A program made the position numbers and the translations under genes. The notes below the pieces were generated by a model, which saw only the letters and a program-made list of their open reading frames with translations, ran no database searches and was not told the origin of the DNA. Below are positions 1 to 11,230 of a stretch of DNA of 64,000 nt, in pieces. Position 1 is the stretch's first letter, and the number at the start of each line of letters is the position of its first letter. The DNA comes from Budorcas taxicolor (Eukaryota > Chordata > Mammalia > Artiodactyla > Bovidae). The DNA lies in the NCBI RefSeq assembly GCF_023091745.1, contig NC_068920.1:117083622-117147621 (forward strand). Reading direction: 5' to 3'.

Positions 1-611
1 TTTTTCTCTTGCTTAAGAAATGGGGTAAATATGTGATAATTTTTATAAGATTATGTTTTTATATTATCTTTTCCTAATGAGACAATTTCAATTTGAAAGG
101 AAAAATGCTCTTTATCTTAAAATGTCCTGTTATATTTCCTGATTTTATGTGAAATAAGGTGTAAATAATAAGAAAAGCAAAGCAAAGCCTGTTAGGTTTT
201 GTAAGGTTATGTTTTTATCAAGACACTTACTTTTGGAGCTATTTTCCTTTCCTTGCATCTAATAAAACTAAATAACTAAAACAGAATTATGATCTTGTCT
301 GAATGACTATAACTTCTCTCATCTCTACCATTTCAAGCCTCCAATAGATTGAATATTATAACCAGACAACACGTTAAGGGCATAAAGCATCTTCGATCTC
401 TCTGAAGTCCTTCTTGTAACATGTGCAGTGCTAAGAACAAAGTTATGTGTTCAATAAAGTCTTGCTGAAACCAGATTTCTCCTGAATCTTCCTTATTTAT
501 CATTGTGATCATTTCTCTCTCTATTCCAAAGTATATTCTAGTTAATATAACTTTCTTGTCTCTAAGGCTAAACTTTCTGCCTATTCTCTTGACCCCTAAT
601 TTGTTACCTCC
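1..611. other. AT-rich intergenic DNA, nothing recognised
   Basis: No reading frame of note and no repeat I can name. An AATAAA-like motif lies near 453, but there is nothing upstream that looks like an exon. Confidence 0.6.
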
Positions 612-896
612 TCAGAGAAGGGAATGGCAACCCACTCCAGCACTCTTGCCTGGAAAACCCCATGAACAAGGAGCCTGGTAGGATGCAGTTCATGGGGTCG
701 CTAAGAGTCGGACACAACTGAGCGACTTCACTTTAACTTTTCACTTTCATGCATTGGAGAAGGAAATGGCACCTCACTCCAGTGTTCTTGCCTGGAGAAT
801 CCCAGGGACAGCAGAGCCTGGTGGGCTGCCATCTATGGGGTCACACAGAGTTGGACACGACTGAAGCGACAGCAGCAGCAGCAGCAGCAGCAGCAG
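612..896 (+). mobile_element. Bov-A2 SINE (two Bov-A units plus AGC tail)
   Basis: Two related units follow each other. Each has the GGCAACCCACTCCAG-type block, a CCTGGAGAATCCC-type block and a final GTCGGACACAACTGA-type block. They are joined by a TTTCACTTTCATGCATTGGAG linker, and the element ends in a pure AGC repeat. This dimer layout is the known structure of ruminant Bov-A2, a non-autonomous SINE mobilised by LINE machinery. It is followed directly by a separate Bov-tA. Confidence 0.88.
870..896 (+). repeat. (AGC)n microsatellite at Bov-A2 tail
   Basis: About nine uninterrupted AGC units form the 3' tail of the Bov-A2. Such tails are often length-polymorphic in ruminants. Confidence 0.93.
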
Positions 897-923
897 GGAA
901 ATTGCTCCATCAATTACACATTC

Positions 924-1120
924 TTAAAGGGCCTGCCTCCAATGCGGGAGACCTGGGTTCTATCCCTGGGTTGGGAAGACCGCCTGGAGAAGGAAATGGC
1001 AACCCACTCCAGTGTTCATGCCTGGAGAATCCCATGGACGGAGGAGCCTGGTAGGCTACAGTCCACAGGGTCGTAAAGAGTCGGACACAACTGAGCGACT
1101 TCACTCACTCACTTCACTTC
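924..1120 (+). mobile_element. Bov-tA SINE
   Basis: The tRNA-Glu-derived head (TGCCTCCAATGCGGGAGACC, then a B-box-like GGTTCTATCCC) is followed by the Bov-A body ending GTCGGACACAACTGAGCGAC and a short CACT-rich tail. The sequence is well preserved, so the copy is fairly young. Confidence 0.88.
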
Positions 1121-1344
1121 AATCATTTGCCTCTCACCTGACTTCTTCCTTTTTACTTTGAAAATGTGGTTTTTCTAAAGTTGAAAACAATTCAAACCAG
1201 TCAACTAAACAAAGCAACAAGAAGTAACTCTTTATTTCATCCCGTGGTTCTCTTTATTTTCTTCCATAGCCAAATTGTAGAATGTGTTGAATTTTGACCT
1301 TTGTTGTCTGTATAATTTTGTTCATGGCTAATTTAATAGACAGC

Positions 1345-1558
1345 ATCCAGAATCCGCCTACAATGCAGGAGACCCCAGTTCTGTTCCTGGGTCAATAAGA
1401 TCCCCTGGAGAAGGGATATGCTACCCACCCCAATATTCTTCCCTGGTGGCTCATCTGGTAAAGAATCTGCCTACAGTACAGGAGACCTGAGTTTGATCCC
1501 TGGGTTGGGAAGATAACCTGGAGAAGGGAACAGCTACTCACTGAGCAACTTTCAATTT
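1345..1558 (+). mobile_element. Two partial Bov-tA SINEs in tandem
   Basis: A truncated head (AATCCGCCTACAATGCAGGAG through CCCACCCCAATATTCTT) is joined near 1438 to a second, more complete head starting CCCTGGTGGCTCATCTGG. The second ends early, with its body reduced to CACTGAGCAACTTTCA. It could be a SINE inserted into a SINE or an internal rearrangement. Confidence 0.8.
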
Positions 1559-1572
1559 CTAGAACTTTGTAA

Positions 1573-1605
1573 GGAAAAAAAAAAAAAAGTTGTTTTTTTT
1601 TTTCC
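1573..1605. repeat. A14/T11 inverted repeat
   Basis: GGA14, a four-base spacer, then T11CC form a near-perfect hairpin next to the Bov-tA pair. It probably arose from two opposed homopolymer tails. Confidence 0.85.
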
Positions 1606-1805
1606 TCCTTCTCTGACCACTTCTCTGGTCCTGGAGGACTTATGCTGAAAAACACATTTTTATCCTCAAGCCAGCTTCATTGGTTACCTAAAGTGGAACA
1701 ATGTATACTAAGCAATTCTGTGTCCTTCTGCTTTGAGTATTCTGGGGGTAATGATTTATTTTACCTAAAACTGTCTCATCATTTTGACAATATATGATAA
1801 ACTTA

Positions 1806-1965
1806 GAGAATCTCTGCCTGCCTGGTTTCCTCAATGTAACTGGGGATAAATAATAGAGCATAATAGTGCTCTGAGGATTATGTGAGCTAATACCAACAAA
1901 AGGACTTAGAACAGAACCCTGAACTTAGCAAATGGTCAATAAATTTTGAATTATGATTATAAGCT
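1806..1965 (+). mobile_element. MIR SINE
   Basis: The order of blocks matches the conserved MIR core: CTGGTTTCCTCAATGTAACTGGGGATAA, GAGGATTATGTGAGCTAATA, then CTTAGAACAG...AATGGTCAATAAATTTTGAA. Divergence is high, as expected for a mammal-wide element. Confidence 0.8.
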
Positions 1966-4309
1966 AAAGAGTAATTAATATTTGTTGCCTCAATGACTCC
2001 CTGAATGTCAATACCCTCCCTGCTTGTTTTGAATTTTTAGCTAGCTATTGTCCATTTCTGGGAACCCAAGATGTGTGTTTACACAATAAGCTTCATGATG
2101 ACTTCTTCATTTTACTCTTTCCTCCTTTCCATGTAGATCCAGTTACATTAAAATTATCCATCAAAAATGATTCCCATGTGTCACGGACTATGATGCCCAT
2201 GACACACTCAATAAAGGCGTTTGCCCAAAGGTCTTTGTCCTGCTCTCTTTCTGTCTGCTCTGACCAAACCTCAGGCTTTTGGGTGACTTTGAGTGCCCTC
2301 TGGGCATGCCATGCACCTCTCTCTAGTATCTGTGAGTATATTTAATCTTTCCATACATCTCTCCTAGTGTAATTTTCACAGCTGTGCGTGAGGGGATCCT
2401 TAAAGACCCAGAGAAGGGTACTTACTCTCCTCCCCTACCCTTAGAACACAATAATAATAACAGTTATTATGATTATTCCTTATATTAAAAACAATCAAAC
2501 CCCCTCCACGATTTTCACAAGGTTTAATGAAAGAAAATCTTACAGTGAATTCCTGCTCTGAGATCAGGAATTTAAGATCCTATTCAATTCTGTCTCATCT
2601 TTACTCCTGAAGCTGCTGTCTTGTCTTCCAAATTCATTCACTGTGCTTGAATACAGCTCTCCATTTACTCTGTCAACAAGCACATTATGTAGGTTCTTGC
2701 TATGCATCATGCATAGGAAACTGACTTTAATGGGATTTTCAGACATATTAGAGGAGCAATACAGCACTGTGCAAAAGATGATATGGCTTCAAACTGATCC
2801 CATGACACCAACGTTCTTAAAGTTCTTTGACTCTCTGAATCACAATACATTCCTCTTTTGCCCTCCTTCATTTTGGGCTCCTACCTTCCAGTATTTTGTG
2901 TAGACCCACTTCTGTCCTGTTACTTATCATTCTTATTTTCCTCAAATTCAGGGATACTCTTCCAATTAACAACTCAAGTCAGTTCACAGAAGCTAATAAG
3001 AAATTTTATGTGACATTATTAAAGCGAGTTTCAAAGTTAATTGAAACTAGAGATCAACTTGCAAATTCCTTTTACGCAACAAAATATTTTAAATCCTTTG
3101 TGTAATAGTGCAAACTGCTGAAATGAATCCTTCTGCCCTACCACATCTTTATATTGCAAAAGTGAATGCATTAATATTTGTTTAAATAACACTGTCTTCT
3201 TTTCTGTGCTATGGAGATCATGTCAGATATATCTTATAGCCTGACATCTTCCCTAAGTATCATTCTTTTTCCAGTTCACTTCCAACAAGATATCTTTTTA
3301 TTACTTCAGGCTTAACATGGGTAAAGGCAGATTTCTGTTTTATTTCAAATTGTCTGCTATGCCTGACTTTTTCTCAGTGTTATAGATCTCTAAACAAAAA
3401 CTACTTTTCATTTCTTGCTAACATAAATTTCCTCCATGCAAACAGTTCTTCACAGATACTATTTTTGTATACATAATTAGATTGACTTGATTTTTTTCAC
3501 TTAAAGATTCATTTGTGGATTTGACTAGCTATGAAAGACTGGTACTCATTACATTTAATATGGAATGATGGTGTGGTCATTTTTATTAGGTAGAAGGGTA
3601 TGTGCAGTAAATCTTTTGTAGTGAACAGTCTCCATTTTTCTTATTTTACATATTTTATGTTCACAGGCATGTGTATAGTGTTTTATACATTTGTCTATGT
3701 TTAATATATCCCATTTTATAAATTTTCTTTACTTGTACACTAGAATCTTGATGTAATTATATCCTGAATCAAGCTTTTTTAAAGTACTTTTCTCTTTAAC
3801 TGTTAGTGCTGTCTTTGATCAGTGCTTTATAAATACATCCAAATAATTTTATATAAAATTATTAAAATGCATAATAATATGCATTTTATAATACCTACAA
3901 AGCATGCATGTAAAATTTACATACAGATCAAATTGTCACAATGCCAGCACAAGGTATCTTGTAATCAATTCTGGTTGGGTTTTCTAATTACTTAAGATAT
4001 AAATTATCTATTGACTTTGGAAAATTCACATTGATCTATGTTAGATGCCTAGCCTTCTGCATCTGATCTGATAAGTTAATTGCTGTCTGTCATTCTTTTT
4101 TCCCCCAATGTAAATTAACAGCAAAAATCTATTGATCAAATGACCATTTCCTGTAGACAGCACTGTAACTGACATTCTTACAAATGGGAGTAGCATTTGC
4201 AAGTTTGAACATGTTAAATTGGAGCAAGAATAGGTAGCCTGTCTTCTAGGGATGATTCTCCTAGACATTCCACATTAAGACCAAGCATAGTACTACAGGC
4301 TCTTCCTTT
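1966..4309. other. Unassigned AT-rich interval
   Basis: Only short, composition-driven reading frames occur (for example 2073-2345 and 2896-3105). They lack a family-like motif or splice context that I can recognise. Old, unrecognisable repeats may be present. Confidence 0.55.
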
Positions 4310-4890
4310 TTCTTTTGTTTTTTTTGAATTTTTATTGGGGTATAATTGATTTACATTGTTTTATTAGCTTTGAGTGTACAGCAAAGTACATATATTACAC
4401 ATATACATATATCACTCTTTTTTAGATTATTTTCCCATATAGGCCATTACAAAGTATTGAGTAGTGGTCTATATGATATTCAGTAAGTTTTAATTAGTTA
4501 TATATTTTATATATAGTAATATTTATCTGTCAATCCTAATCTTCCAATTTATCCTCATTCTTCTACACTTGATAACCATGTTTATTTTCTACATCTGCAC
4601 TTTCATTTCTGTTTTATAGATAAGTTCATTTGCAGTCTTTTTTTTTTTTTTTGCATTCCACATATAAGCGCTATCATATGAGATTTGCCTTTCTCCGTAT
4701 GACTTACTTCATTCTGTATGGCAATCTCTCAGTCCATCCATGTTATTGCAAATGGAATTATTTTGTTATTTTATAGCTGAATAACATTCCGTTATGTATG
4801 TACCACATCTTCTTTATCCATTGCCCTTTCGACAGACATTTATGTTTCTTCCATTTCTGGCTATTTGTAAATAGTAATATGTTAGACTAG
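4310..4890 (-). mobile_element. L1 LINE, 3' end of ORF2 and 3' UTR (antisense)
   Basis: The plus strand reads as the complement of the L1 3' region: TTATTGGGGTATAATTGATTTACA, then GTATGACTTACTTCATTCTGTATGGCAATCTCTCAGTCCATCCATG, then AGCTGAATAACATTCCGTTATGTATGTACCACATCTTCTTTATCCATT. This end is 5'-truncated and carries no usable coding sequence. Its divergence suggests an artiodactyl-age L1. Confidence 0.85.
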
Positions 4891-4904
4891 AGACTGTAAA
4901 TTTC

Positions 4905-4965
4905 TCAGAATAGTAGAGTAGACTTGAGTCAGACTGCCTTATGTTCAAATCCATGTGTTGGTAAA
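4905..4965 (+). mobile_element. MIR fragment (tentative)
   Basis: A short stretch around GAGTCAGACTGCCTTATGTTCAAATCC resembles the tRNA-like start of MIR. Too short for certainty. Confidence 0.4.
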
Positions 4966-5039
4966 TTAAACCAAAGGGTCATAGGCAGCGCCATACTGAA
5001 CATGGGAGATTGAAACCCAATTTTTTCCTAAATCTGAGT

Positions 5040-5730
5040 CACTCTGCCAAGTTTATGATTAACCTCTAGTCCCTTTCTTATCCTGCTATAACAGACCCAG
5101 AAAAGCCTTGTTTTCCTTCTTGCTTCTTTAACTTGTTCACCAGCTCTTAAGCTTTTCTGTCTGCTTAAAATTAAACCCATCATAACCTTTAACATGATTG
5201 TTATCTTAAATCAGTACCCTGATTCATAACCCTAAACTATTGAGATAATATTCTAAGGCTTCAATCAGCTTCCCTTGAACAGACTTAATCAATGACATCT
5301 GGAGTGTCAGTTGAAAACTTTAAACTTCGAAACCATCATATAGTCCCTAAATAAGTGATAAAATGCCTCCACTATTGCTTCTGCCCTCTTCTAGAGGGAA
5401 GTTAAAGGATCTCCAGACCTTAATGAGCTTGTTTAGTAGGAACTTAGAGCATAATCAAGACCATTAGGGACAAACTAAGTCACAAGGTAGTGCCAAAATG
5501 TCTGCTACTGAGATCCTATGGGCAAGCTGGCCTCACAGAGACCACTCTTCCCTACTCTTGCTCTTTGGCCTTTAAAAATATTACACCCTAACCAGCCAAC
5601 GAGATGGATTTGAGACAAGCCTAGGTCTCCCATTGTCTGTGTTGGTGCCTCCTTGACTAACAAACTTTTCTCTGTTCAAAACTCTTGTTTAGGTTTGTCT
5701 GGTGTCACTGTGCATCCTACATGTGAACTT
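5040..5730 (+). mobile_element. Possible old retroviral LTR
   Basis: The interval looks U3-R-U5-like. A TATA-like GGCCTTTAAAAATATTAC near 5569 is followed about 100 bases later by a pyrimidine-rich CTAACAAACTTTTCTCTGTTC segment. The end near 5711 reads TGTCTGGTGTCACTGTGCA. I see no TSD, no matching second LTR and no internal viral sequence. It may be another ancient repeat. Confidence 0.3.
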
Positions 5731-5987
5731 GGGTTTGACAACAGGATTATGGAAATATGCATGGGCCACTGAACCCCACATCTTTGAGTTACAGCAGCAG
5801 GGAACAGAAACCAAAAGCAAAGAGAATAAAAAGAAATCAAGAAGAAAAGAAACAATGCAATGTGTAGAAGAAAATATATTACACATACTATAAAGTTCTC
5901 AAAAAACAAGAGAAGATACTTCATCCATGAAACATGAATAGGCATTATAAAGAAGGTGAATTCACAATCCCACAAAAACCTCTAGAA

Positions 5988-6030
<43 letters not shown>

Positions 6031-6376
6031 TATGTATATGTATATATATGTATATGTAATAGAAGGAATGAGTAACTATCCAGAGGTTTTGGTGGAAATA
6101 ATTTTGGAAAAAATATCCCACAAAATAAAAATTTAACAATAAAAAGATAGAGATAAGTTTTTTTTTTTTTTTTTTTTTTTAAATGTTAAGAAACTGAAGC
6201 ATTTGTCTTAGGAATCCAATATCTATTCAACATTTATTCAACATCAGAATTCAATATCTATTCAACAATAAGAATTCCAACCAAAAGAACAGAAAAGAGG
6301 GGAGGAAATTACAAAATAAACTATTACGGAAAATTTCCCATAGTTGAGGGATATTCATTTACACTTTAGCTAAGTG
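5731..6376. other. Unassigned interval containing the TA microsatellite
   Basis: Apart from the (TA)n run at 5987-6055 and a T-run at 6159-6180, nothing is recognised. The reading frames here are antisense or simple-sequence artefacts. Confidence 0.5.
5987..6055. repeat. (TA)n microsatellite with TG interruptions
   Basis: About 70 bases of TA dinucleotides are interrupted by several GT steps. Confidence 0.95.
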
Positions 6377-6386
6377 CCAAGAAAAA

Positions 6387-6513
6387 TCAGTTCAGTTCAG
6401 TCCCTCAGTGGTCCAACTCTTTGCGACCCCATGGACCTGTATTCCAGGTCCCCTGTTCATCACCAACGCCAAGAGTTTATTCAAACTCATGTCCATTGAG
6501 TTGGTGATGTCAT
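6387..6513 (-). mobile_element. BovB 3' tail (about 127 bp)
   Basis: The extreme BovB 3' end is present in antisense (TCAGTTCAGTTCAGTCCCTCAGTGG through TTGGTGATGTCAT). CCAAGAAAAA occurs at both borders (6377-6386 and 6514-6523), a 10-bp TSD. It is a heavily 5'-truncated retrotransposition product. Confidence 0.85.
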
Positions 6514-6523
6514 CCAAGAAAAA

Positions 6524-7185
6524 CAGAGAGGAAAAAAAGAAATGAGAAGAAGCTCCCACTCTAAAACATCTTTGGAGAAAAAAAAGAGTACCTAGAAGCT
6601 CACAGAGAGAGGCAGGTATCAGTAGTTATTATCCAATTTTGAACCAGATAAAGATAACTATTCATATAATTTGAAAAGAATTTTCTGGAATAGTTAGGCA
6701 CAGGCACAGTTTCCTAGAAAAATCCGAAGATATAAAGCCATTTTTATCTCTGGAGTAGAAAGTGAGGGCTATCACAGGATTGGGGAAGGGAAATTTTGAG
6801 ACTTTCTTCTGGAGGAAACGCCATGGAAGTTAGCAGGGATAGATAATTAAATTTGAAGAATCTTACCCAAAAGCTGTAGGTGAAGTCACCCTAATGAGGC
6901 AGGGTGAGTGAGGTATGGATTGTTCCATGAAAAATTATGCTAGAAATCAACCTAAGAGAGAAGAATCACTCCAAATGATCCCCAAAACAGTGCTACTATA
7001 TAGAGGACACAATCTACTCCATGAAAACTCATTCTAAGGACACTCACTGTTAATATAAGGTTCAAGAAGCCATGGCTATCTTATCCATTGCTTTGATTTT
7101 AGGTGCCATTTTGAGCTCCCATTGCTGCATTTTTCTTTGGGTAAATATTTAATGAACTCATGCAAGTGCCAGGATGTTTTCTGGT
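6524..7185. other. Unassigned purine-rich interval
   Basis: No coding sequence or nameable repeat seen. Confidence 0.5.
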
Positions 7186-7186
7186 G

Positions 7187-7412
7187 TTGATGATGTTGTT
7201 GTTGTTGTTTATTCACTGTTATGTCTGACTTTTTGTGACCCCGTGGACTGTAGCCCACCAGACTCCTCTGTCCATGGGATTTCCCAGGCAAGAATATCGC
7301 AATGGATTACTATTTCCTTCTGCAGGGGATCTTCCCAACCCAGGGATTGAACCTGCATCTTCTGCACTGGCAAGCAGATTCTTTACTGCTAAGTCACCAA
7401 GGAATACGTCTG
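7187..7412 (-). mobile_element. Bov-tA SINE with (GTT)n tail
   Basis: Read on the minus strand, the tRNA-like head lies near 7400 and the body near 7230-7330. The 3' tail is a run of GTT units on the plus strand (7193-7210). Confidence 0.86.
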
Positions 7413-8015
7413 TTTAAATAGATATAAATCCTTGTTTCAGAGAGGTTGCAACCTAGTATCCATAGTTAGGTGACCATGAAAGTAAGTAAAAAGGCTTAGT
7501 CACATCAGCTTCCAACAATCACCTTCATTCCAACAACACTCTATATACGTTTCCTGCCCGATCTTTGTAAAGGATATCAGAATTAGCTGTGGTTGGAGAT
7601 ATAAATTTATTAGTATTTAAATTATTATGCATAAGTAAACATTGTTCACTGTTGTGCCCTTTTATGAAAAGTAGCTATGTTCACCACTATGCTACCAAAG
7701 CAGGTTGTGGCCTCTTAGGAACTTTTGTATTCAAATTTATCTCTGTATTGTTCCATAAGTATAAAATAGTCTAGTGTAGGCCTCAACTCTTTCCCTGTAT
7801 CTTCAGACAGTTTCTCTTAAACTTTGTGTATCACTTTTATTTTCTTTAGTAACGAAAGAAATATCTTGCAAATGTTTGCTTACAGTTCTCATTTTTTTTA
7901 ATTAAAAAAAAATTGTACAGTGGAACAATGTGAAATGCACTATATATACATGTATATGTGTATATATATATTTTCACTAGCCTAATATGTTACGGTTAAA
8001 TGTTTTCAGGCCAAT
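7413..8015. other. Unassigned AT-rich interval
   Basis: Contains a short ATATATACATGTATATG tract near 7940-7972. No gene or clear repeat. Confidence 0.5.
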
Positions 8016-8766
8016 CATTATTTAATTTATATTTATTTTTAATTTAAATTTTCTAATTATTGTTTTCTTTGTATTTTGATGTATGGTATGTTTCTCTTGA
8101 AAGCAAAAGTCTTTCCAATTTCTTCTTCAAGACTGATATTTTCATTTTAAATGTGTGTATAAAGATTCCTCTCACCCACAACTTTGGAATTTCTTAGGAA
8201 AAGAATGCTTAAAACAGAATCCGCTAGTATTTTCTATAGGAAACATTATTATTTATTAGCTGTTGGAAAGAGTGTCAAGTACTATGACTTAAAAATTCAA
8301 ATAACTGAGTTAAAGCAATATTAAGAAACAAACTTGCCTCCTTTCATTGCTGTCTTCTCTGTACATGCTCCATATTGGGAGAGGATTCTGGGTTTCTCTG
8401 CCTTGTTAACTAAACAGAAAAAGGAAAATAAAAATAAACAAACAGAAAAGGGAGCCAATGCAGACTCCGAAGTTCTTTCTCATTGCCAAATGTGACTATA
8501 CCACATGTGTAGCTTTCTTGCTCCAGCTGTAGATACATCTGCTAGTGCTTTTTTTGGCATTGAAGTAGCTATCCACTAGGATTTCTCCAAAATAGCAGTC
8601 TGTCAGTGCAAATCTTTACAAGCACCATTTTCTAGAAGACACCTTACTCCACCCCCTGTATATATATAAAATTCATACAAATAAACATTTTTATAAAAAT
8701 AATAACTCTTTATTGTGAAATATTTCAAATGATGTAGTAAAGATTAAATAACAGCTACTCCTTTAC
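8016..8766 (+). repeat. Dispersed direct duplication, copy A
   Basis: This segment reappears in the same orientation at 11231-11983. Order and spacing are conserved through many landmarks: TTGTATTTTGATGTATGGTAT, TCCTCTCACCCACAACTTTGG, TCTCTGTACATGCTC, CCTTGTTAACTAAACAGAAA, CTTTATTGTGAA. One run of about 80 bases is identical. It does not look like BovB, L1 or a SINE. The two copies differ by scattered substitutions and small indels. Confidence 0.88.
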
Positions 8767-9626
8767 ATTCTTGGCCCTACCAACACGTTGTTATGCAATA
8801 TTTATTGCAGGTCTTCTAAGAATTAAAATGTGACAGAGACAATTGAGATCCTCGTAATTTTCTGCCTAATCTCATTTCCTTCTTTCTTACTTGAATGGTA
8901 ACTTCTACCATGAATTCAAAGTTTATGATTTTGGTGTGTATTTTGCTACATAGTTAATCATAAATGGTCTATTATCATTTTGCAGGTAGGCTATTATTTA
9001 TATATCTGGAATCTAATTTCATGCCTACTGGCATAATTCTGCAAATTGAAACTTTTTCTGTGCACATAAGTGTGATTTTCTAAGAAGTAATAAAGGGAAT
9101 TCTTGAATTACAGAGTTTGACCATCTTAGATTGTATTATATTTCATCAAATATCTCTCAAAAAATCATGAGTGCTAGTTGTTATTGACATCGTTTCCAAA
9201 AATTATATTGTCAGACTTTTCTACATTTGCCAATTATTGAATCGGCATGTAAAGTGATGTCAATTATAAAAATAATTTATTGTTCTTAAACAATTAGTAA
9301 AACTGAACACTTTCATTTAACTGGGTTTTTGGATTTTCTGTTACTTCTTTATTAAATTTCTCTCTTTTGACTTGAATATTCTCTGTAGATCTTGGAAAGC
9401 CTGTAGAAAAAAACAAAGAAATTAAAGAAGCTAACCATGTTCCCTTCTAAAATTACTTTGCTGAATATTTTCTTAAAGAATGAATTTTGAATATTTTCAG
9501 GTGTCTTTTCTTCATATACTGTGGTGTATAATTATTACTTTCTTTGAATCTTATAGTTTTAAGATATTTTGGACATTAAATTCATTAATATCTACTAATA
9601 GTTTCTATATATATTAGTTATATCAG
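8767..9626. other. Unassigned AT-rich interval
   Basis: No gene or confident repeat. This sequence does not recur after copy B, so the duplication does not extend into it. Confidence 0.5.
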
Positions 9627-9900
9627 CCCTGGGTGTTCTTTGGAAGGAGTGATGCTAAAGCTGAAACTCCAGTACTTTGGCCAACTCATGGGAAAAAGAC
9701 TCTGATGCTAGGAAGGATTGGGAGCAGGAGGAAAAGGGGACAGCAGAGGATGAGATGACTGGATGGCATCACTGACTCAATGGACGTGAGTCTGAGTGAA
9801 CTCTGGGAGTTGGTGATGGACAGGGAGGCCTGGCTGCTGCGATTCATGGGGTTGCAAAGAGTTGGACATGACTGAGCAACTGAACTGAACTGAACTGAAT
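9627..9900 (+). mobile_element. BovB 3' tail, plus orientation
   Basis: It starts at AGCCCTGGGTGTTCTTTGGAAGG, runs through the C-terminal ORF2 and 3' UTR blocks (GGATGAGATGACTGGATGGCATCACTGAC, GAGTTGGTGATGGACAGGGAGGCC) and ends in the (CTGAA)n tail typical of BovB. No clear TSD. Confidence 0.9.
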
Positions 9901-10628
9901 AGTTTATATGTATTTTTACATACTTTATGTGACATTAGGATAAATTTTAATTTTCTTGTACTCTTCTTGACTAAAGATTTTTATCAAAGTTTCAGTGTTC
10001 TCTTAAAGGAGAAAGTAGCTATTCTTTTTCTATTTTTTAAAGTTGTAAATATATACTTAAATTGATCAGGGAAATTTGAAAGCCCCATGGTAACAATGGC
10101 CTGTTTTTGTGCTAGCTCAGTCTGATTTCCCGTAATTCCCATATAAAACACAAAGCAAGTAGATAGCAACATCAAAACTCACAAATACTATTTACATCAA
10201 ATTAGATAACGAGATGTCTTCCCGAACCAGTAACTGTAAGTGGGTGGGTATACAATTAACATCTGCACAAGAGAAAATGGGACATAACAGAAGAGAGCAA
10301 AACCTAAAAACAAGAGAAGACATAAAAGTCCTCCTTTCCAGTATTCAAAATTTACAGTGCAAAATGAACAGGGCATTTATTTGAGAATGGCACCTGGACC
10401 TGTTAGGAGTCTTGTTGAATCAAATTTTGGTTTAATGCAAGGGACCAGCAGTAAGTTCTAAGCTTGAACCATACAGAATCATGTGTGTTTGAAAAAGATG
10501 TGTAAAAACAGCAAATGAGATGGCTCTGAGAAACTTGAAAAATATTTTACAGTGTGTCCTTCTATATAGACAAAAGATATCCATCCCATAGATCTGAATA
10601 TTACTAAAGGAAAAGACCAAACCAGAGG
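9901..10628. other. Unassigned interval
   Basis: Short reading frames at 9984-10175 and 10432-10620 on the minus strand have no recognisable motif. Confidence 0.5.
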
Positions 10629-10638
10629 AATAAAATCA

Positions 10639-11222
10639 GTTCAGTTCAGTCGCTCAGTCATTCCAGCTCTTTGCTACCCCATGGATTGTAGCACACCATG
10701 CTTTCCTATCCGTCACCAACTCCTGGAGTTTACTCAAATGCATGTCCATCAAGTTGGTGATGCCATCCAACCATCTCACCCTCTGTCATCCCCTTCTCCT
10801 GCCTTCAATCTTTCCCAGCATCAGGATCTTTTCAAATAAGTTAGTTCTTCACATCAGGTGGCCAAAGTATTGGAGTTTCGGCTTCAACATCAGTCCTTCC
10901 AATGAATAGTCAGGACTGAATTCCTTTAGAATGGACTGGTTGCATATCCTGCAGTCCAAGGGACTCTCAAGAGTCTTCTCCAACACCGCCATTCAAAAGC
11001 ACCTATTCTATGGATCTCAGCTTTCTTTATAGTCCAACTCTCATATCCATACATGACCACTAAAAAAACAATAGCTTTGACTAGACAGACATTTGTTGGC
11101 AAAGAAATGTCTCTGCTTTTCAATATGCTTTCTAGGTTGGTCATAACTTTCCTTCCAAGGAGTAAGCGTCTTTTAATTTCATGGCTGCAATCACCATCTG
11201 CAGTGATTTTGGAGCCCCCCAA
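10639..11222 (-). mobile_element. BovB 3' portion, antisense
   Basis: The minus strand encodes the C-terminal part of BovB ORF2, with MYGYESWTIKKAE and RRLLRVPWTA-type blocks, ending in the TCAGTTCAGTTCAGTCGCTCAG 3' terminus. AATAAAATCA occurs at 10629-10638 and 11223-11232. The right-hand copy overlaps BovB's own AAAATAAA, so part of this apparent TSD could be microhomology. Its truncated end abuts duplication copy B. Confidence 0.88.
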
Positions 11223-11230
11223 AATAAAAT

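Noticed and set aside
870..896. CRISPR-like or coding trinucleotide repeat
   Set aside because: A simple AGC tail of Bov-A2 with no spacers and no gene context.
9590..9915. TSD (AATAGTTT) for the BovB tail at 9627
   Set aside because: The left copy lies about 20 bases away from the element border, so it is probably chance in AT-rich DNA.
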